This document shows positions 6,041 to 14,644 of a stretch of DNA of 14,822 nt, in pieces. Below the pieces are notes generated by a model that saw only the letters and a list, made by a program, of their open reading frames with translations, was not told the origin of the DNA and made no database searches. Both the position numbers and the translations under genes were made by a program. Each line of letters opens with the position of its first letter. Position 1 is the first letter of the stretch. Where the stretch lies: assembly GCA_030841765.1 (NCBI GenBank), contig JAUUSS010000059.1:1-14822 (forward strand). The letters are read 5' to 3'. This stretch comes from Collinsella aerofaciens. GTDB lineage: Bacteria; Actinomycetota; Coriobacteriia; Coriobacteriales; Coriobacteriaceae.

Positions 6041-6679
6041 CTAGACCGAAAAAACGATCTTGCGGCAGTTCCAGAAGTACTGAGCGCCCGAGATAACGGT
6101 CAAGACAACGGCCACGGCGTACAGGAAACGCGACACAGAGTAGATACCAAGCGTCAGAGCCACCGGGCCAAGGTGCAAGCCGGCCATCGCAAAGACGCAC
6201 AGATAGCCGCAGATGGAGACCATCGTGGTCGCCGTCTTGTACTTGCCGAGCTTATCGGCGGCAACGACCACACCGGCCGCACTCGCGACCATGCGCAGGG
6301 CGCTCACCAGCAGCTCGCGGAACAGGATGATGAACACGGACCACACGGTCACCGCACCAAAGTCCAAGAACAGCAGCAGGGCCGAGAACACGAGCAACTT
6401 ATCGGCGATGGGATCCAGGAACTTACCGAAGTCGGTGATCTCGTTGCGCGAACGAGCCAGGTAGCCATCAACCTTATCGGTGCACGACAGGATGACGTAC
6501 AGAATAAAGGCGGCGGCGGCGAGCGGTCCGTCGAAGATGCTCCAATCCGTACCGGCAACGCTTGTGTGAGACAGCGCCGACACAATCATGAACACCGGAA
6601 TAAAGACGATGCGCACGCACGTCACGATGTTGGCGGGCGTCCAGACACTCGTCAGTTCCTTATTGCTCTCGTTAGCCAC
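6041..6679 (-). CDS. pgsA: CDP-diacylglycerol--glycerol-3-phosphate 3-phosphatidyltransferase
   Basis: PgsA makes phosphatidylglycerophosphate, the committed step to phosphatidylglycerol, in the cytoplasmic membrane. The 212-residue protein has the complete CDP-alcohol phosphotransferase signature: D68-x-x-D71-G72-x-x-A75-R76-x8-G85-x3-D89-x3-D93. Several hydrophobic helices surround it, for example near 20-36, 53-66, 95-112 and 150-200. The start is GTG at 6679, strongly supported by AGGAG (6686-6690) at 6 nt spacing, which overlaps the rimO stop codon. The gene lies 9 nt after rimO and 6 nt before pncC. Close relatives with other alcohol acceptors exist, but the rimO-pgsA-cinA context supports PgsA. 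Confidence 0.92.
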   Translation of the reverse strand: MANESNKELTSVWTPANIVTCVRIVFIPVFMIVSALSHTSVAGTDWSIFDGPLAAAAFILYVILSCTDKVDGYLARSRNEITDFGKFLDPIADKLLVFSALLLFLDFGAVTVWSVFIILFRELLVSALRMVASAAGVVVAADKLGKYKTATTMVSICGYLCVFAMAGLHLGPVALTLGIYSVSRFLYAVAVVLTVISGAQYFWNCRKIVFSV

Positions 6680-6688
6680 GACGCTCTC

Positions 6689-8038
6689 CTACTCCACAAC
6701 ATGACCGATAAGCTCATAGCAGAAGCTATCGGTAAACTCGACGGTCAGAATATCGCCCACGGACGCCTCGCTGGCGTCCAGATGCACCGCGCCATCGGAA
6801 TCGGGCGCCTGGAACCAGGCATGGCCGATCAGCTCGGCGCCATCCTCGGTCTCTTCGATACCGTCGACGATCACCTGGGCGCGCTCGCCCACATGTGCGG
6901 CGGTGGCGGCAAAACCGAGCGACTCGGCCAGGTCCATGGCCTCCTGGGCGCGCTCGAGCTTGACCTCTTCGTCGACCTGGCCCTCCATCTTAGCGGCCAG
7001 GCTGCCCTCCTCCTGCGAGTAGGCAAAGACGCTCGTGTAGTCAAAGCCGACGGTGTCCATAAAGTCGATAAGGTCGCGGAACTCGTCGTCGGTCTCGGTC
7101 GGGAAACCGACCATGGCCGTGGAACGGATCACGATGCCGGGGATACGCTCACGCAGATCGCGGAACAGGTCCTCGAGCTCCTGGCGCGAACCAGAACGGC
7201 GCATAGCCTTGAGGATGCGCGCGTCGCAGTGCTGCACGGGGATATCGATATAGGGCAGCACCTCGGGCGTATCGCGAATCGTCTCGATGAGTTCGTCAGT
7301 CATGCCCTCGGGCTGCAGATAGAGCACGCGGACCCAGACGTTGTGCGGGCGCACGGCCTCGGCGACGGCACGCAGCAGCTGCGCCAGATTGCGCGGCGAG
7401 CCATCGGCGACGTCCTCGTCGGCAAAGTCGGTACCCCAGATGCCCGTGTCCTGGCCGATCAGCACGATCTCGCGCACACCGCCGGAAACCAGGTCGCGCA
7501 CCTCGGAGATGATGCTCTCGGCATTGCGCGAATGATAGCGGCCGCGGATGTAGGGAATCATGCAGAAGCTGCAGAAGCGGTTGCAGCCATCGGAAATCTT
7601 GACGTAAGCGACAGCACCCTCGACGGTACGTTTGACCTGCGGGATATAGGCTGCAATCTCACGCTCGACACCCAGCACGCCATCGATGACCGCCACGATG
7701 CCATCTTCCTCGTCGGCCTTCACAAAGGCAGCGACCTCGGGCAGCTCGTCAGGCAGGTCATCGCCATAGCGCGACGGCACGCAGCCGCACATGACGATGG
7801 GACAAGAACGAACGCCGTCCTGAACCTCGTTGGCGAGCTCGAGCGTGGTCTCGATGCTCTCGGACGTTGCGGAGGCGAGGAACGAGCAAGTATTGACGAT
7901 GGCGATATCGGCATCCTGCGGGTCGAATGCCTCCTCGTAGCCCGCGGCGGTCAAAAGAGAACGCATGCGGTCGGTGTCAACCTCGTTCTTAGCGCACCCG
8001 AGGGTGATGTAGAGCACGGAGCCCAACGGTGTATCCAT
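6689..8038 (-). CDS. rimO: Ribosomal protein S12 methylthiotransferase RimO
   Basis: RimO is a radical-SAM enzyme that adds a methylthio group to a conserved aspartate of ribosomal protein S12. In 449 residues it has the three domains of the family. The N-terminal UPF0004 part opens with TLGCAKNEVDTDRM (C15), then NTCSF (C51) and CGC (C84), the ligands of one Fe-S cluster. The radical-SAM motif is C152-NRF-C156-SF-C159, followed by MIPYIRGRYHSR. The last ~70 residues form the TRAM-type domain. LGCAKNEVD and the SDGC context favour RimO over its relative MiaB, which usually has YGCQMN. The ATG at 8038 has an AAAGGA core about 12 nt upstream, a rather long spacing. It lies 27 nt after yajQ and 9 nt before pgsA. 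Confidence 0.94.
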   Translation of the reverse strand: MDTPLGSVLYITLGCAKNEVDTDRMRSLLTAAGYEEAFDPQDADIAIVNTCSFLASATSESIETTLELANEVQDGVRSCPIVMCGCVPSRYGDDLPDELPEVAAFVKADEEDGIVAVIDGVLGVEREIAAYIPQVKRTVEGAVAYVKISDGCNRFCSFCMIPYIRGRYHSRNAESIISEVRDLVSGGVREIVLIGQDTGIWGTDFADEDVADGSPRNLAQLLRAVAEAVRPHNVWVRVLYLQPEGMTDELIETIRDTPEVLPYIDIPVQHCDARILKAMRRSGSRQELEDLFRDLRERIPGIVIRSTAMVGFPTETDDEFRDLIDFMDTVGFDYTSVFAYSQEEGSLAAKMEGQVDEEVKLERAQEAMDLAESLGFAATAAHVGERAQVIVDGIEETEDGAELIGHAWFQAPDSDGAVHLDASEASVGDILTVEFTDSFCYELIGHVVE

Positions 8039-8065
8039 GTTGGAGAGCGGTCCTTTCGATTGATA

Positions 8066-8563
8066 TTAGCGGTAGTTGGTGAACTGCAGCGGCTGGCCGT
8101 AGTCCTGGTCGCGCAGGAACTGAATCACGGTCTGCAACGCGTCCTTCGAAGCAGAGGAAACACGCAGTTTGTCGGCCTCGATGGTCACCTTGACCTTGAG
8201 CTTTTGATCCTTAATGTCCTTGTTGATCTTCTTGGCGGTCGCCTGGTCGATACCCTCGACGATATGGCCGAGCACGCGCACGGTGCCACCCGATGCCGCC
8301 TGCGGAGCATCCCACGAGACAGCCTTGAGGTCGATGCCGCGCTTGATGAGCTTGGAGCTCAGCACGTCAACAATCTGTTTGGAGACAAAGTCGGCCGGGG
8401 CGTTGATCGTAAAGAGCTTGTCGCCCTTCGAAAGCTCGATCGTGGCGCCGGAATCCTTAAGGTCATAGCGCTGGGAAATCTCGCGCGTGGTCTGCTGGAA
8501 GGCGTTGTCGACCTCTTGCATGTTGACCTCGGACACGACGTCGAAGCTGGAATCTTTAGCCAT
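8066..8563 (-). CDS. yajQ: YajQ-family nucleotide-binding protein
   Basis: This 165-residue protein matches YajQ over its whole length: SSFDVVSEVNMQEVDNAFQQ at the N-terminus, then EISQRYDLKDSG, KQIVDVLSSKLIKRGIDLK near 62-80, and QKLKVKVTIEADKLRVSS-type sequence leading to LQTVIQFLRDQDYGQPLQFTNYR at the end. YajQ proteins have two RNP-like folds; members bind nucleotides or tRNA in vitro, and a Xanthomonas homologue binds cyclic di-GMP. The physiological role in Gram-positives is open. The ATG at 8563 has an AAAGGAAA site (8568-8575). It is 26 nt after the rodZ-like gene and 27 nt before rimO, inside the same operon. Confidence 0.94.
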   Translation of the reverse strand: MAKDSSFDVVSEVNMQEVDNAFQQTTREISQRYDLKDSGATIELSKGDKLFTINAPADFVSKQIVDVLSSKLIKRGIDLKAVSWDAPQAASGGTVRVLGHIVEGIDQATAKKINKDIKDQKLKVKVTIEADKLRVSSASKDALQTVIQFLRDQDYGQPLQFTNYR

Positions 8564-8589
8564 GATGTTTCCTTTCGCGTACGAGCGGC

Positions 8590-10101
8590 CTAGTAGCTAT
8601 CGTACGAATTGTCGGTAGAATCGGTGGGTGTCTGACCGTCAGTTGCGGTATCGGCGCCATCCGTGGACTGGGCATCGGTACCGTCGGTGGCATCGGTACC
8701 ATCGGTGGTGTCGGTACCATCAGAACTTTCACCATTCTCGGAATCAGACGTCTCCTTCTTGGGAACGGTGATCGTCACACGCGCCACGCCCGAGGTCTTG
8801 GTATCGTAACGAACCTTTTCACCGTTCTTGGTAACGGTGACATCGGAAGGCTTGGACGTGGTGATCTCGATCGAAGACTCGGGCGTGTACTCCTGCTCAA
8901 AGGGGCCAGTCGCCTGGGCGCCATAGACCGACTTGCCGTCAACCTTGACCTCAATCCACGCGGTCTTTCCCTTGGCAACGGAGACTTTGACCTTCGTGAC
9001 CTCGTTCTCTTCCTTCTTGGCCGTCGTCTTGGTAGCGTCCGAATCAGTCGACTCATCCGTCGCCTCATCGGTGTCATCGTCCTCGTCGACCGTTTCGGTC
9101 TTCTTAGAAGACTTCTTGGTCGTCATCTTGGTAGCAGTGGGCGTCTCGGGCGTGTTCTCGGGCGCCGAAGATGCGCAGCCACGTAGAAGCACCACGATGA
9201 GCACAATCAACAGCAGCACAACGGCACCGATGCCGGCGTAGACGATACGCGGATCGAGCCCGTTGTTTTGAGGAGTACGTGATCCGCCGCGTCCACGACC
9301 GGAACTGCTGCGGCCGCTTCCCTGAGGCATACGACCGCGATTGCTATCGGAACGGCCGCGATAGCCGCCCTGGCCCTGAAGGCTGCGCTGACCCGAGCGG
9401 GGCGCAAGTTCACCGCGGCCTTGATAGCCACGCTGGACCGAACGCGGAGCCGAAGAGCGCTGGCCATACGGCTGTGATTGAGAGCGAAGACGCGGCGTCA
9501 CCTGCGTGGTATCGGCATCCGAATAGCCACCGCGAGAGCGTCCCATAGAGGCACCACGGTAACCGCGATCGGAATAGCCGCCGTCGCCGTAGCCGGCACG
9601 AGGGTCACGCGCCACGCCGCGGGCAGCGGGAAGTGCACGGTCCTCGGGCATCGGCGTACTGCGGAACCGGTCACGCTGTGAGCGAATCTCCTCGCCCGAA
9701 CCCGTCTCAGTAATATAACCGGCCTGCTGAGGACGCTGTCCATAGCGGGTTGAACGACCGCCCTGAACCATCAGGAAGCGCCCGTTATCGACCGAGGAAC
9801 GCGAATTGACGTAGCCGGCGGCGTCCTGAAAACGACCGCCCTGCTGCGACGTCTCGCGTTCGTATGCCATCAGGTCGTCAAAGTAGGCATTGACGACCTC
9901 GCGCGGATTGAGGCCCAAAAAGCGAGCATAGCTCGAAATCATGCCCTGCGCATAGCCGCGCGGCGGCATCGAAGCAAAGTTACCGGTCTCGAAAAACTCG
10001 ATGATCTGCGGCCTGATTTTGATGGTGTTGGCGACCTGCTGAATGGAAAGGCCCATCCGGCGACGCTGCTCGAGCAGCATGTCACCAAAGCGTGCAGCCA
10101 T
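8590..10101 (-). CDS. rodZ: RodZ-like membrane protein with N-terminal helix-turn-helix
   Basis: RodZ links MreB to the membrane and cell-wall machinery in many rods. Here the 503-residue protein has a RodZ-type HTH (about 5-75, with LSIQQVANTIKIRPQIIE and YAQGMISSYARFLGLNP), a very long cytoplasmic linker (about 85-285), one membrane helix (about 287-307, AGIGAVVLLLIVLIVVLL), an acidic Thr/Lys/Asp stretch (315-365), an extracytoplasmic beta domain of the DUF4115 kind (about 366-447), and a Thr/Asp/Gly-rich tail. The linker from about 164 to 276 is rich in RGY, RGR and RGG. The ATG overlaps the ftsK TGA by one base (TGATG), implying coupling. The position matches ymfM (rodZ) of Bacillus. Whether it acts in shape control is inference, since mreB is not in this window and the linker is atypical. 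Confidence 0.85.
   Translation of the reverse strand: MAARFGDMLLEQRRRMGLSIQQVANTIKIRPQIIEFFETGNFASMPPRGYAQGMISSYARFLGLNPREVVNAYFDDLMAYERETSQQGGRFQDAAGYVNSRSSVDNGRFLMVQGGRSTRYGQRPQQAGYITETGSGEEIRSQRDRFRSTPMPEDRALPAARGVARDPRAGYGDGGYSDRGYRGASMGRSRGGYSDADTTQVTPRLRSQSQPYGQRSSAPRSVQRGYQGRGELAPRSGQRSLQGQGGYRGRSDSNRGRMPQGSGRSSSGRGRGGSRTPQNNGLDPRIVYAGIGAVVLLLIVLIVVLLRGCASSAPENTPETPTATKMTTKKSSKKTETVDEDDDTDEATDESTDSDATKTTAKKEENEVTKVKVSVAKGKTAWIEVKVDGKSVYGAQATGPFEQEYTPESSIEITTSKPSDVTVTKNGEKVRYDTKTSGVARVTITVPKKETSDSENGESSDGTDTTDGTDATDGTDAQSTDGADTATDGQTPTDSTDNSYDSY
8674..8727 (-). repeat. 18-bp tandem repeat in the tail of the rodZ-like gene
   Basis: Three head-to-tail 18-bp units begin at 8674, 8692 and 8710; the first two differ at two positions and the third diverges at its end. 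A more degenerate copy may precede at about 8656. They encode the repeating Asp-Gly-Thr-Asp-(Thr/Ala)-Thr tail of the protein outside the membrane. Unit length is a multiple of three, so copy-number change would keep the frame. Confidence 0.7.
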
Positions 10102-12881
10102 CAGAATCCTCCAAACTCACGATCTTCACGTGCCATCTCGGCGTCGACAGATTCCAGCGCGGCAAGCCCCTCCTCGTCCAACAGGACCTCACGCGGCTTG
10201 GAACCGTCGGGCGGGCCGACGACACCCTTTTCTTCCAGCATGTCCATAATACGCCCGGCACGCGCATAGCCAACCTTCAGACGACGTTGCAGGCCAGATG
10301 TGGAGCCAAGCTGCGATTCCACCACAATATGGGCGGCTTCCCAAATGAGCGGATCATCGTCTTGCGGCTCGGCTACTCCGGTGCGGACAATACCGCCGCC
10401 ACCCGCCATGGACATGGAGGCAGGTGCCACAGCCGACAGGATCTCCTCATGGTAGTCGGGCTCGCTCTGCGACTTGACGAACTCGACAATCTCGTTGATT
10501 TCGTCATCCGAGACAAAGCAGCCCTGGATACGGCGAGGCTTGCCCCAGTCGACCTTGGAGAACAGCATGTCGCCCAAACCGGTGAGCTTTTCGGCACCCA
10601 TCTGGTCAATAATGACGCGCGAGTCGATGCCCGTGGCGACGTTAAAGGCGATGCGGTTGGTGATGTTGGCCTTGATGAGGCCCGTCACCACGTTGGAGCT
10701 GGGGCGCTGCGTAGCCACGATAAGGTGTATACCGGCGGCACGGCCCAGCTGGGCGATACGAACGATCGAGGCCTCGACATCCTTGCCGGCGACCATCATC
10801 AGGTCCGAAAGCTCGTCGATGATAATGACCAGATAGGGCATCTTTTGGGGCGGGTTGTCGTAATGCTCAAACTCGCCGGCGGCCTGCTTTTCGTTGTAGG
10901 TCGAGATCTTACGCACGTTGAGACGCTCGAAGACCTTCAGGCGACGCTCCATCTCGGACACGGCCCATTGCAGAGCGCTCGCGGCCTGCTTGGGCTCGGT
11001 CACCACGGGCACATAGAGATGCGGCAAACCGTTATAGCCCGCAAGCTCGACGCGCTTGGGGTCGACCATGATCAGGCGAACGTCCTCGGGAAGGGCTCGC
11101 ATGAGCAGGGTCGTGATGATGGAATTGATCATCACCGACTTACCAGAACCGGTCGTGCCGGCGATCAGCAGGTGGGGCATCTTGGCGAGGTCAGCGACGA
11201 CCGGCGTGCCCTCGGCATCTCGACCGATGGCCAGCTCGAGCGGACCGCCCTTCACATAGGGAAGCACGTCGCCCAGGTTGACGTTCTGGCGCTTGCGATT
11301 GGGAATCTCGATACCCACAAGCGAGGTACCGGGGATCGGGGCAAAGATGCGCACCGACTGAGCAGCGAGCGAAAGCGCGATATCGTCCTCGAGGCTCGAA
11401 ATCTTGCTCACGCGCTCGCCCTCGCCAGGTTGCAGCTTAAAGGTCGTCACCGTGGGGCCGGCGATCCAGCCGACCACGCGGGCACTGCGGCCAAACTCAA
11501 GCAAGGTGGATTGCAGTGACTCGGCAGTCTGTTCCAGCTCCTTGTCAGATGACGCGGAGGACGCCGACTGCGGGTTGGCGTGCAGGATCTCGAGCGGCGG
11601 AAGCTTGAGGCCGTCCTCTTCTTCGCCCTCGTTATCCGCGGGGGCATTGACCGCTCCCCCATCGCTAGGAGTAGGCGCCTCGGCAGCGCCCGCGACAGCC
11701 GTATCGGCAACCTTGGGATGCTTCAAGAAGTCGGGAATCTGAGGTGTTGCCGAGACAGGACTCACGGCAAACGGCGGCTCGGACTCGTCGATCTTATCGG
11801 GGTCGTCTTCCATCGAAAGCTGGCCGGTTACCTGTTCGCGCTTAGCATGGCGACGCGGCAGCAAAGTTGTCTTTGCGGTCTCAATCGGAGCCTCGTCGTC
11901 CTCGTCATCGCCCTCGGTAAGCTCAATCTCGCTATCGGACCAAGACGGGTCGGGCTCGCTTGTATTCAACTTGGGCGTGGCCTTGCCCTTCTTGACATGA
12001 CGGCGCGGCAGCAGCGTCGTCTTAGCGCGCTCGGCCTCCACGGCATCGGATACGTCGACAAACGGATCCTCGTCCTCGTCGTCATCGTCCAAAACCGGGT
12101 CCACATCGTTGCCCATGACCGTGGTCACGGCAGCATCGGAGCCCTTTTGACGAAGAATGCTCAGGTGCGGACGGGCAACGCCGGGCACCGACAGGGCTTC
12201 GTCGTCACCCCACGGGCTCGCGTTAACATCGGCACGACGGCGCTCGGCAAAATCGGCCGCGCGGTCGCGAGCAGAGCGCAGCACGCCACCCACCGAAAAG
12301 CCGATGATGACAAAACCAACGACGGCCAGACCCAACAGGACCACCATCGCGATAGGCTTACCCAGGGCATTCTGCAGCGCACTCGCAATAAACGCACCGA
12401 TGTAGCCACCCGAGGCGGACAGATTTTGCGGCGTGAACATAAGGTCACACGAGTCGCTCGTACCCGGCACCATCAGCGAAAGAATGGAGACAACGGTGAT
12501 AAAGACCACGGCTCCGCCCGCGACCGAGCGCACGTTGAGCGGCGAGTCCTCGCCTAAAAAGAGCGTGGCGGCAAACAGCAAAATGACGATCGGCAGCACG
12601 TAGGCACCCAGACCAAAGCCCAAGTGGTAGAAACCGGCAACCGCAGCCGTAACGGGCGCAGTCGCCGGCGAAATCACGGCAATAAAGGACGCAATCGCCA
12701 AAACGGCAATGACCACGCCGGCGATATCGCGGTTGGCCGAGGGCTCGACCAAGGGCTCGAAATCATCGAACTCGGACTCGTGGCCCTTATTGGCACGCAG
12801 ATGGGAACCGGCACCCTTAGCAGATGCCGGTTGGTTATTGGCCTTATTGCCTTTGGCGTTTTGTGCAGATCCGCGCGCCAA
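10101..12881 (-). CDS. ftsK: DNA translocase FtsK/SpoIIIE
   Basis: FtsK is a hexameric, membrane-anchored ATPase that pumps DNA through the division septum and assists chromosome dimer resolution. The 926-residue protein has an N-terminal hydrophobic region with about four membrane helices (about 52-200), an acidic low-complexity linker (about 205-440), the alpha/beta motor domain with Walker A GTTGSGKS (575-582) and Walker B LVIIIDE (684-690), then ATQRPS and RIAF, and a C-terminal gamma winged helix (about 844-902) that reads orienting DNA sequences. The start is TTG at 12881: a perfect GGAGG (12888-12892) lies 6 nt upstream inside the end of rnj, and the next residues ARGSAQNAKG run straight into the disordered N-tail. 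The linker contains AKTTLLPRRH twice (286-295 and 336-345). It follows rnj by 1 nt and overlaps the next gene by one base. Confidence 0.96.
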   Translation of the reverse strand: MARGSAQNAKGNKANNQPASAKGAGSHLRANKGHESEFDDFEPLVEPSANRDIAGVVIAVLAIASFIAVISPATAPVTAAVAGFYHLGFGLGAYVLPIVILLFAATLFLGEDSPLNVRSVAGGAVVFITVVSILSLMVPGTSDSCDLMFTPQNLSASGGYIGAFIASALQNALGKPIAMVVLLGLAVVGFVIIGFSVGGVLRSARDRAADFAERRRADVNASPWGDDEALSVPGVARPHLSILRQKGSDAAVTTVMGNDVDPVLDDDDEDEDPFVDVSDAVEAERAKTTLLPRRHVKKGKATPKLNTSEPDPSWSDSEIELTEGDDEDDEAPIETAKTTLLPRRHAKREQVTGQLSMEDDPDKIDESEPPFAVSPVSATPQIPDFLKHPKVADTAVAGAAEAPTPSDGGAVNAPADNEGEEEDGLKLPPLEILHANPQSASSASSDKELEQTAESLQSTLLEFGRSARVVGWIAGPTVTTFKLQPGEGERVSKISSLEDDIALSLAAQSVRIFAPIPGTSLVGIEIPNRKRQNVNLGDVLPYVKGGPLELAIGRDAEGTPVVADLAKMPHLLIAGTTGSGKSVMINSIITTLLMRALPEDVRLIMVDPKRVELAGYNGLPHLYVPVVTEPKQAASALQWAVSEMERRLKVFERLNVRKISTYNEKQAAGEFEHYDNPPQKMPYLVIIIDELSDLMMVAGKDVEASIVRIAQLGRAAGIHLIVATQRPSSNVVTGLIKANITNRIAFNVATGIDSRVIIDQMGAEKLTGLGDMLFSKVDWGKPRRIQGCFVSDDEINEIVEFVKSQSEPDYHEEILSAVAPASMSMAGGGGIVRTGVAEPQDDDPLIWEAAHIVVESQLGSTSGLQRRLKVGYARAGRIMDMLEEKGVVGPPDGSKPREVLLDEEGLAALESVDAEMAREDREFGGF

Positions 12882-12882
12882 A

Positions 12883-14553
12883 CTAAACCTCCATGACGAC
12901 CGGGATAATCATCGGACGGGTGCGCGTACGGCTCCAGATAAAGTTAGAGAGCGAATCGCGCACGGCCTTGCGAATGGCATCGGAACCGCTGCTCGTAAAG
13001 CTGAACTTGCCCTTCTCGATCGTCTTCATAATGGACGCGGAGGCATCCTCGGAGAACTGGTCGTCGATGGCAAACGAGACGCCGCGGCCCGAGAACTCGA
13101 TGGCCTCGATCTTCTTGTGCTTGAGCGAGACGATGGCAACAGCGGTAACCATACCGTCGTTGGCGAGCTTCTGACGATCACGCAGGACGATGGGGTCGGT
13201 ATCGCCGATGCGCAGGCCGTCGACGTAAACGACGCCGGACTCGACGGGCGTACCGCGCTTAACGATACCGCCGCGCATCTCGAGCGTGTCGCCGTTGTCG
13301 AGGATAAAGATATGATCGTCCTTGAGACCCATCTTGCGGGCCAGCTGGGCATGGGCGCGCAGATGCACGGCTTCACCGTGAACCGGCATAAAGTACGTGG
13401 GCTTGGCCATGGCCATCAGGAGCTTGAGCTCCTCCTGGCTACCGTGACCGGAAACGTGAACGAGGGCGCGGTTCTTATCCCACACGTCGCAGCCGAGCTT
13501 GGCCAGGCTGTTGACGACCTGCTGGACGGCTTTCTCATTGCCGGGAACAGGAGTTGCCGAGAGGATAACGGTATCGCCCTCGTGGATGGAGAGCGTCTTG
13601 TGCTCGCCATTGGCCATGCGGGACAGGGCCGACAGCGGCTCGCCCTGCGAACCGGTGCACATGACAACAATCTTGTCGTCAGGCAGGTTATCAATGTCAA
13701 AGGCATCGATGATATCGGCGTCGTCGATGTTGAGGTAGCCAAGCTCGCGCGCCACGCGGGTGTTAGTGAGCATGGAGCGACCGGTCACAACGACCTTACG
13801 GCCGCACTTGCGGGCGGCATCGCAGATCTGCTGCAAACGATGGATGTGGCTCGAGAACGACGCAACGAACACGCGACCCGGCGCGTTCTTGATGGCGTGC
13901 AGCAGGTTGGGACCAACCTCGGCCTCGGACTTGGTAAAGCCGGGAACCGTGGCGTTGGTGGAGTCGGAAAGCAGCAGGTCGATACCCTGCTTGGCAAAGC
14001 GGCTGATAGCGGCATAGTCGGGCGTGACGCCGTCGATGGGCGTCTGGTCGAGCTTAAAGTCGCCGGTGTGCATAACGGTACCCTGGTTGGTGCGGATGAA
14101 CGCGCCCAGAGCGCCGGGAATGGAGTGCGTCATCGAGAAGAAGTCGAGCGAGATGCCGCCGAGGTTGACATGGCTGCCGCCCTTGACCTCGCGGAACTTG
14201 GGTGCGCGGATGCGGAACTCAGAAAGCTTGCCCTCGATAAAGCCAAGCGTCAGCTTGCTCGAAAAGATGGGCACCTTATTGTTGAGGTCCTGCAGCAGGT
14301 ACGGAAGCGAACCGGTGTGGTCCTCGTGGCCGTGGGTGACGACGATACCGCGGAGCTTTTCCTCGTTCTCCAAAACATAGGTGTAGTCGGGAAGCACCAG
14401 GTCGATACCGGGCTGGGAGTCATCCGGGAACATGAGGCCGGCGTCGACGAGCACCATGTCGTCGCCGCACTCGAAGACCGTCATGTTCTTGCCGATGCCG
14501 TCAAGGCCGCCGAGCGGGATGATCTTCAAGGGAGATGATTTTTTAGCTGCCAT
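12883..14553 (-). CDS. rnj: Ribonuclease J
   Basis: RNase J is a metallo-beta-lactamase/beta-CASP nuclease with 5'-3' exonuclease and endonuclease activity, central to RNA turnover and rRNA maturation. The 556-residue product has the zinc-binding motif H74-G-H76-E-D78-H79, then the MHTGDFKLDQTP motif near 175-187, and beta-CASP elements such as VVVTGRSM, VVMCTGSQGEP and FMPVHGE. It has the usual RNase J length (about 555), with the C-terminal domain ending at VVMEV. Only one RNase J gene is visible, so J1 and J2 cannot be told apart. The ATG at 14553 has an AAGGA core about 14 nt upstream, further than usual. It is the first gene of the operon in the window; ftsK begins 1 nt after its stop codon, with its ribosome binding site inside rnj. 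Confidence 0.96.
   Translation of the reverse strand: MAAKKSSPLKIIPLGGLDGIGKNMTVFECGDDMVLVDAGLMFPDDSQPGIDLVLPDYTYVLENEEKLRGIVVTHGHEDHTGSLPYLLQDLNNKVPIFSSKLTLGFIEGKLSEFRIRAPKFREVKGGSHVNLGGISLDFFSMTHSIPGALGAFIRTNQGTVMHTGDFKLDQTPIDGVTPDYAAISRFAKQGIDLLLSDSTNATVPGFTKSEAEVGPNLLHAIKNAPGRVFVASFSSHIHRLQQICDAARKCGRKVVVTGRSMLTNTRVARELGYLNIDDADIIDAFDIDNLPDDKIVVMCTGSQGEPLSALSRMANGEHKTLSIHEGDTVILSATPVPGNEKAVQQVVNSLAKLGCDVWDKNRALVHVSGHGSQEELKLLMAMAKPTYFMPVHGEAVHLRAHAQLARKMGLKDDHIFILDNGDTLEMRGGIVKRGTPVESGVVYVDGLRIGDTDPIVLRDRQKLANDGMVTAVAIVSLKHKKIEAIEFSGRGVSFAIDDQFSEDASASIMKTIEKGKFSFTSSGSDAIRKAVRDSLSNFIWSRTRTRPMIIPVVMEV
12888..12892 (-). promoter_or_regulatory. Ribosome binding site of ftsK, supporting a TTG start
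   Basis: GGAGG on the minus strand lies 6 nt before the TTG at 12881 and within the last codons of rnj. It supports the rare TTG start codon and translational coupling of ftsK to rnj. Confidence 0.75.
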
Positions 14554-14595
14554 AGGTTAGTGTTGTTTCCTTTCTTCGAAACGGGTCTGAAACAA

Positions 14596-14628
14596 CCGAC
14601 GGGGCGCTTCTGGCAAACCGACCGTCGG
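14596..14628 (-). other. Inverted repeat in the rnj leader
   Basis: CCGACGG (14596-14602) and CCGTCGG (14622-14628) can form a 7-bp stem around a 19-nt loop, about 43 nt upstream of the rnj start codon. No T tract follows it on the minus strand. It could be a leader structure; a function is not shown. Confidence 0.4.
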
Positions 14629-14644
14629 GAACGTACAAACATGC

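Noticed and set aside
6173..8593. An 806-codon open frame on the plus strand antisense to pgsA, rimO and yajQ
   Set aside because: The three minus-strand genes it overlaps are firmly identified over their whole length. The antisense product is rich in His, Asp, Gly and Arg with no recognisable domain, as expected for a mirror frame of GC-rich genes.
12709..14538. A 609-codon plus-strand open frame opposite rnj
   Set aside because: It is the antisense frame of a full-length RNase J gene, without motifs or a ribosome binding site.
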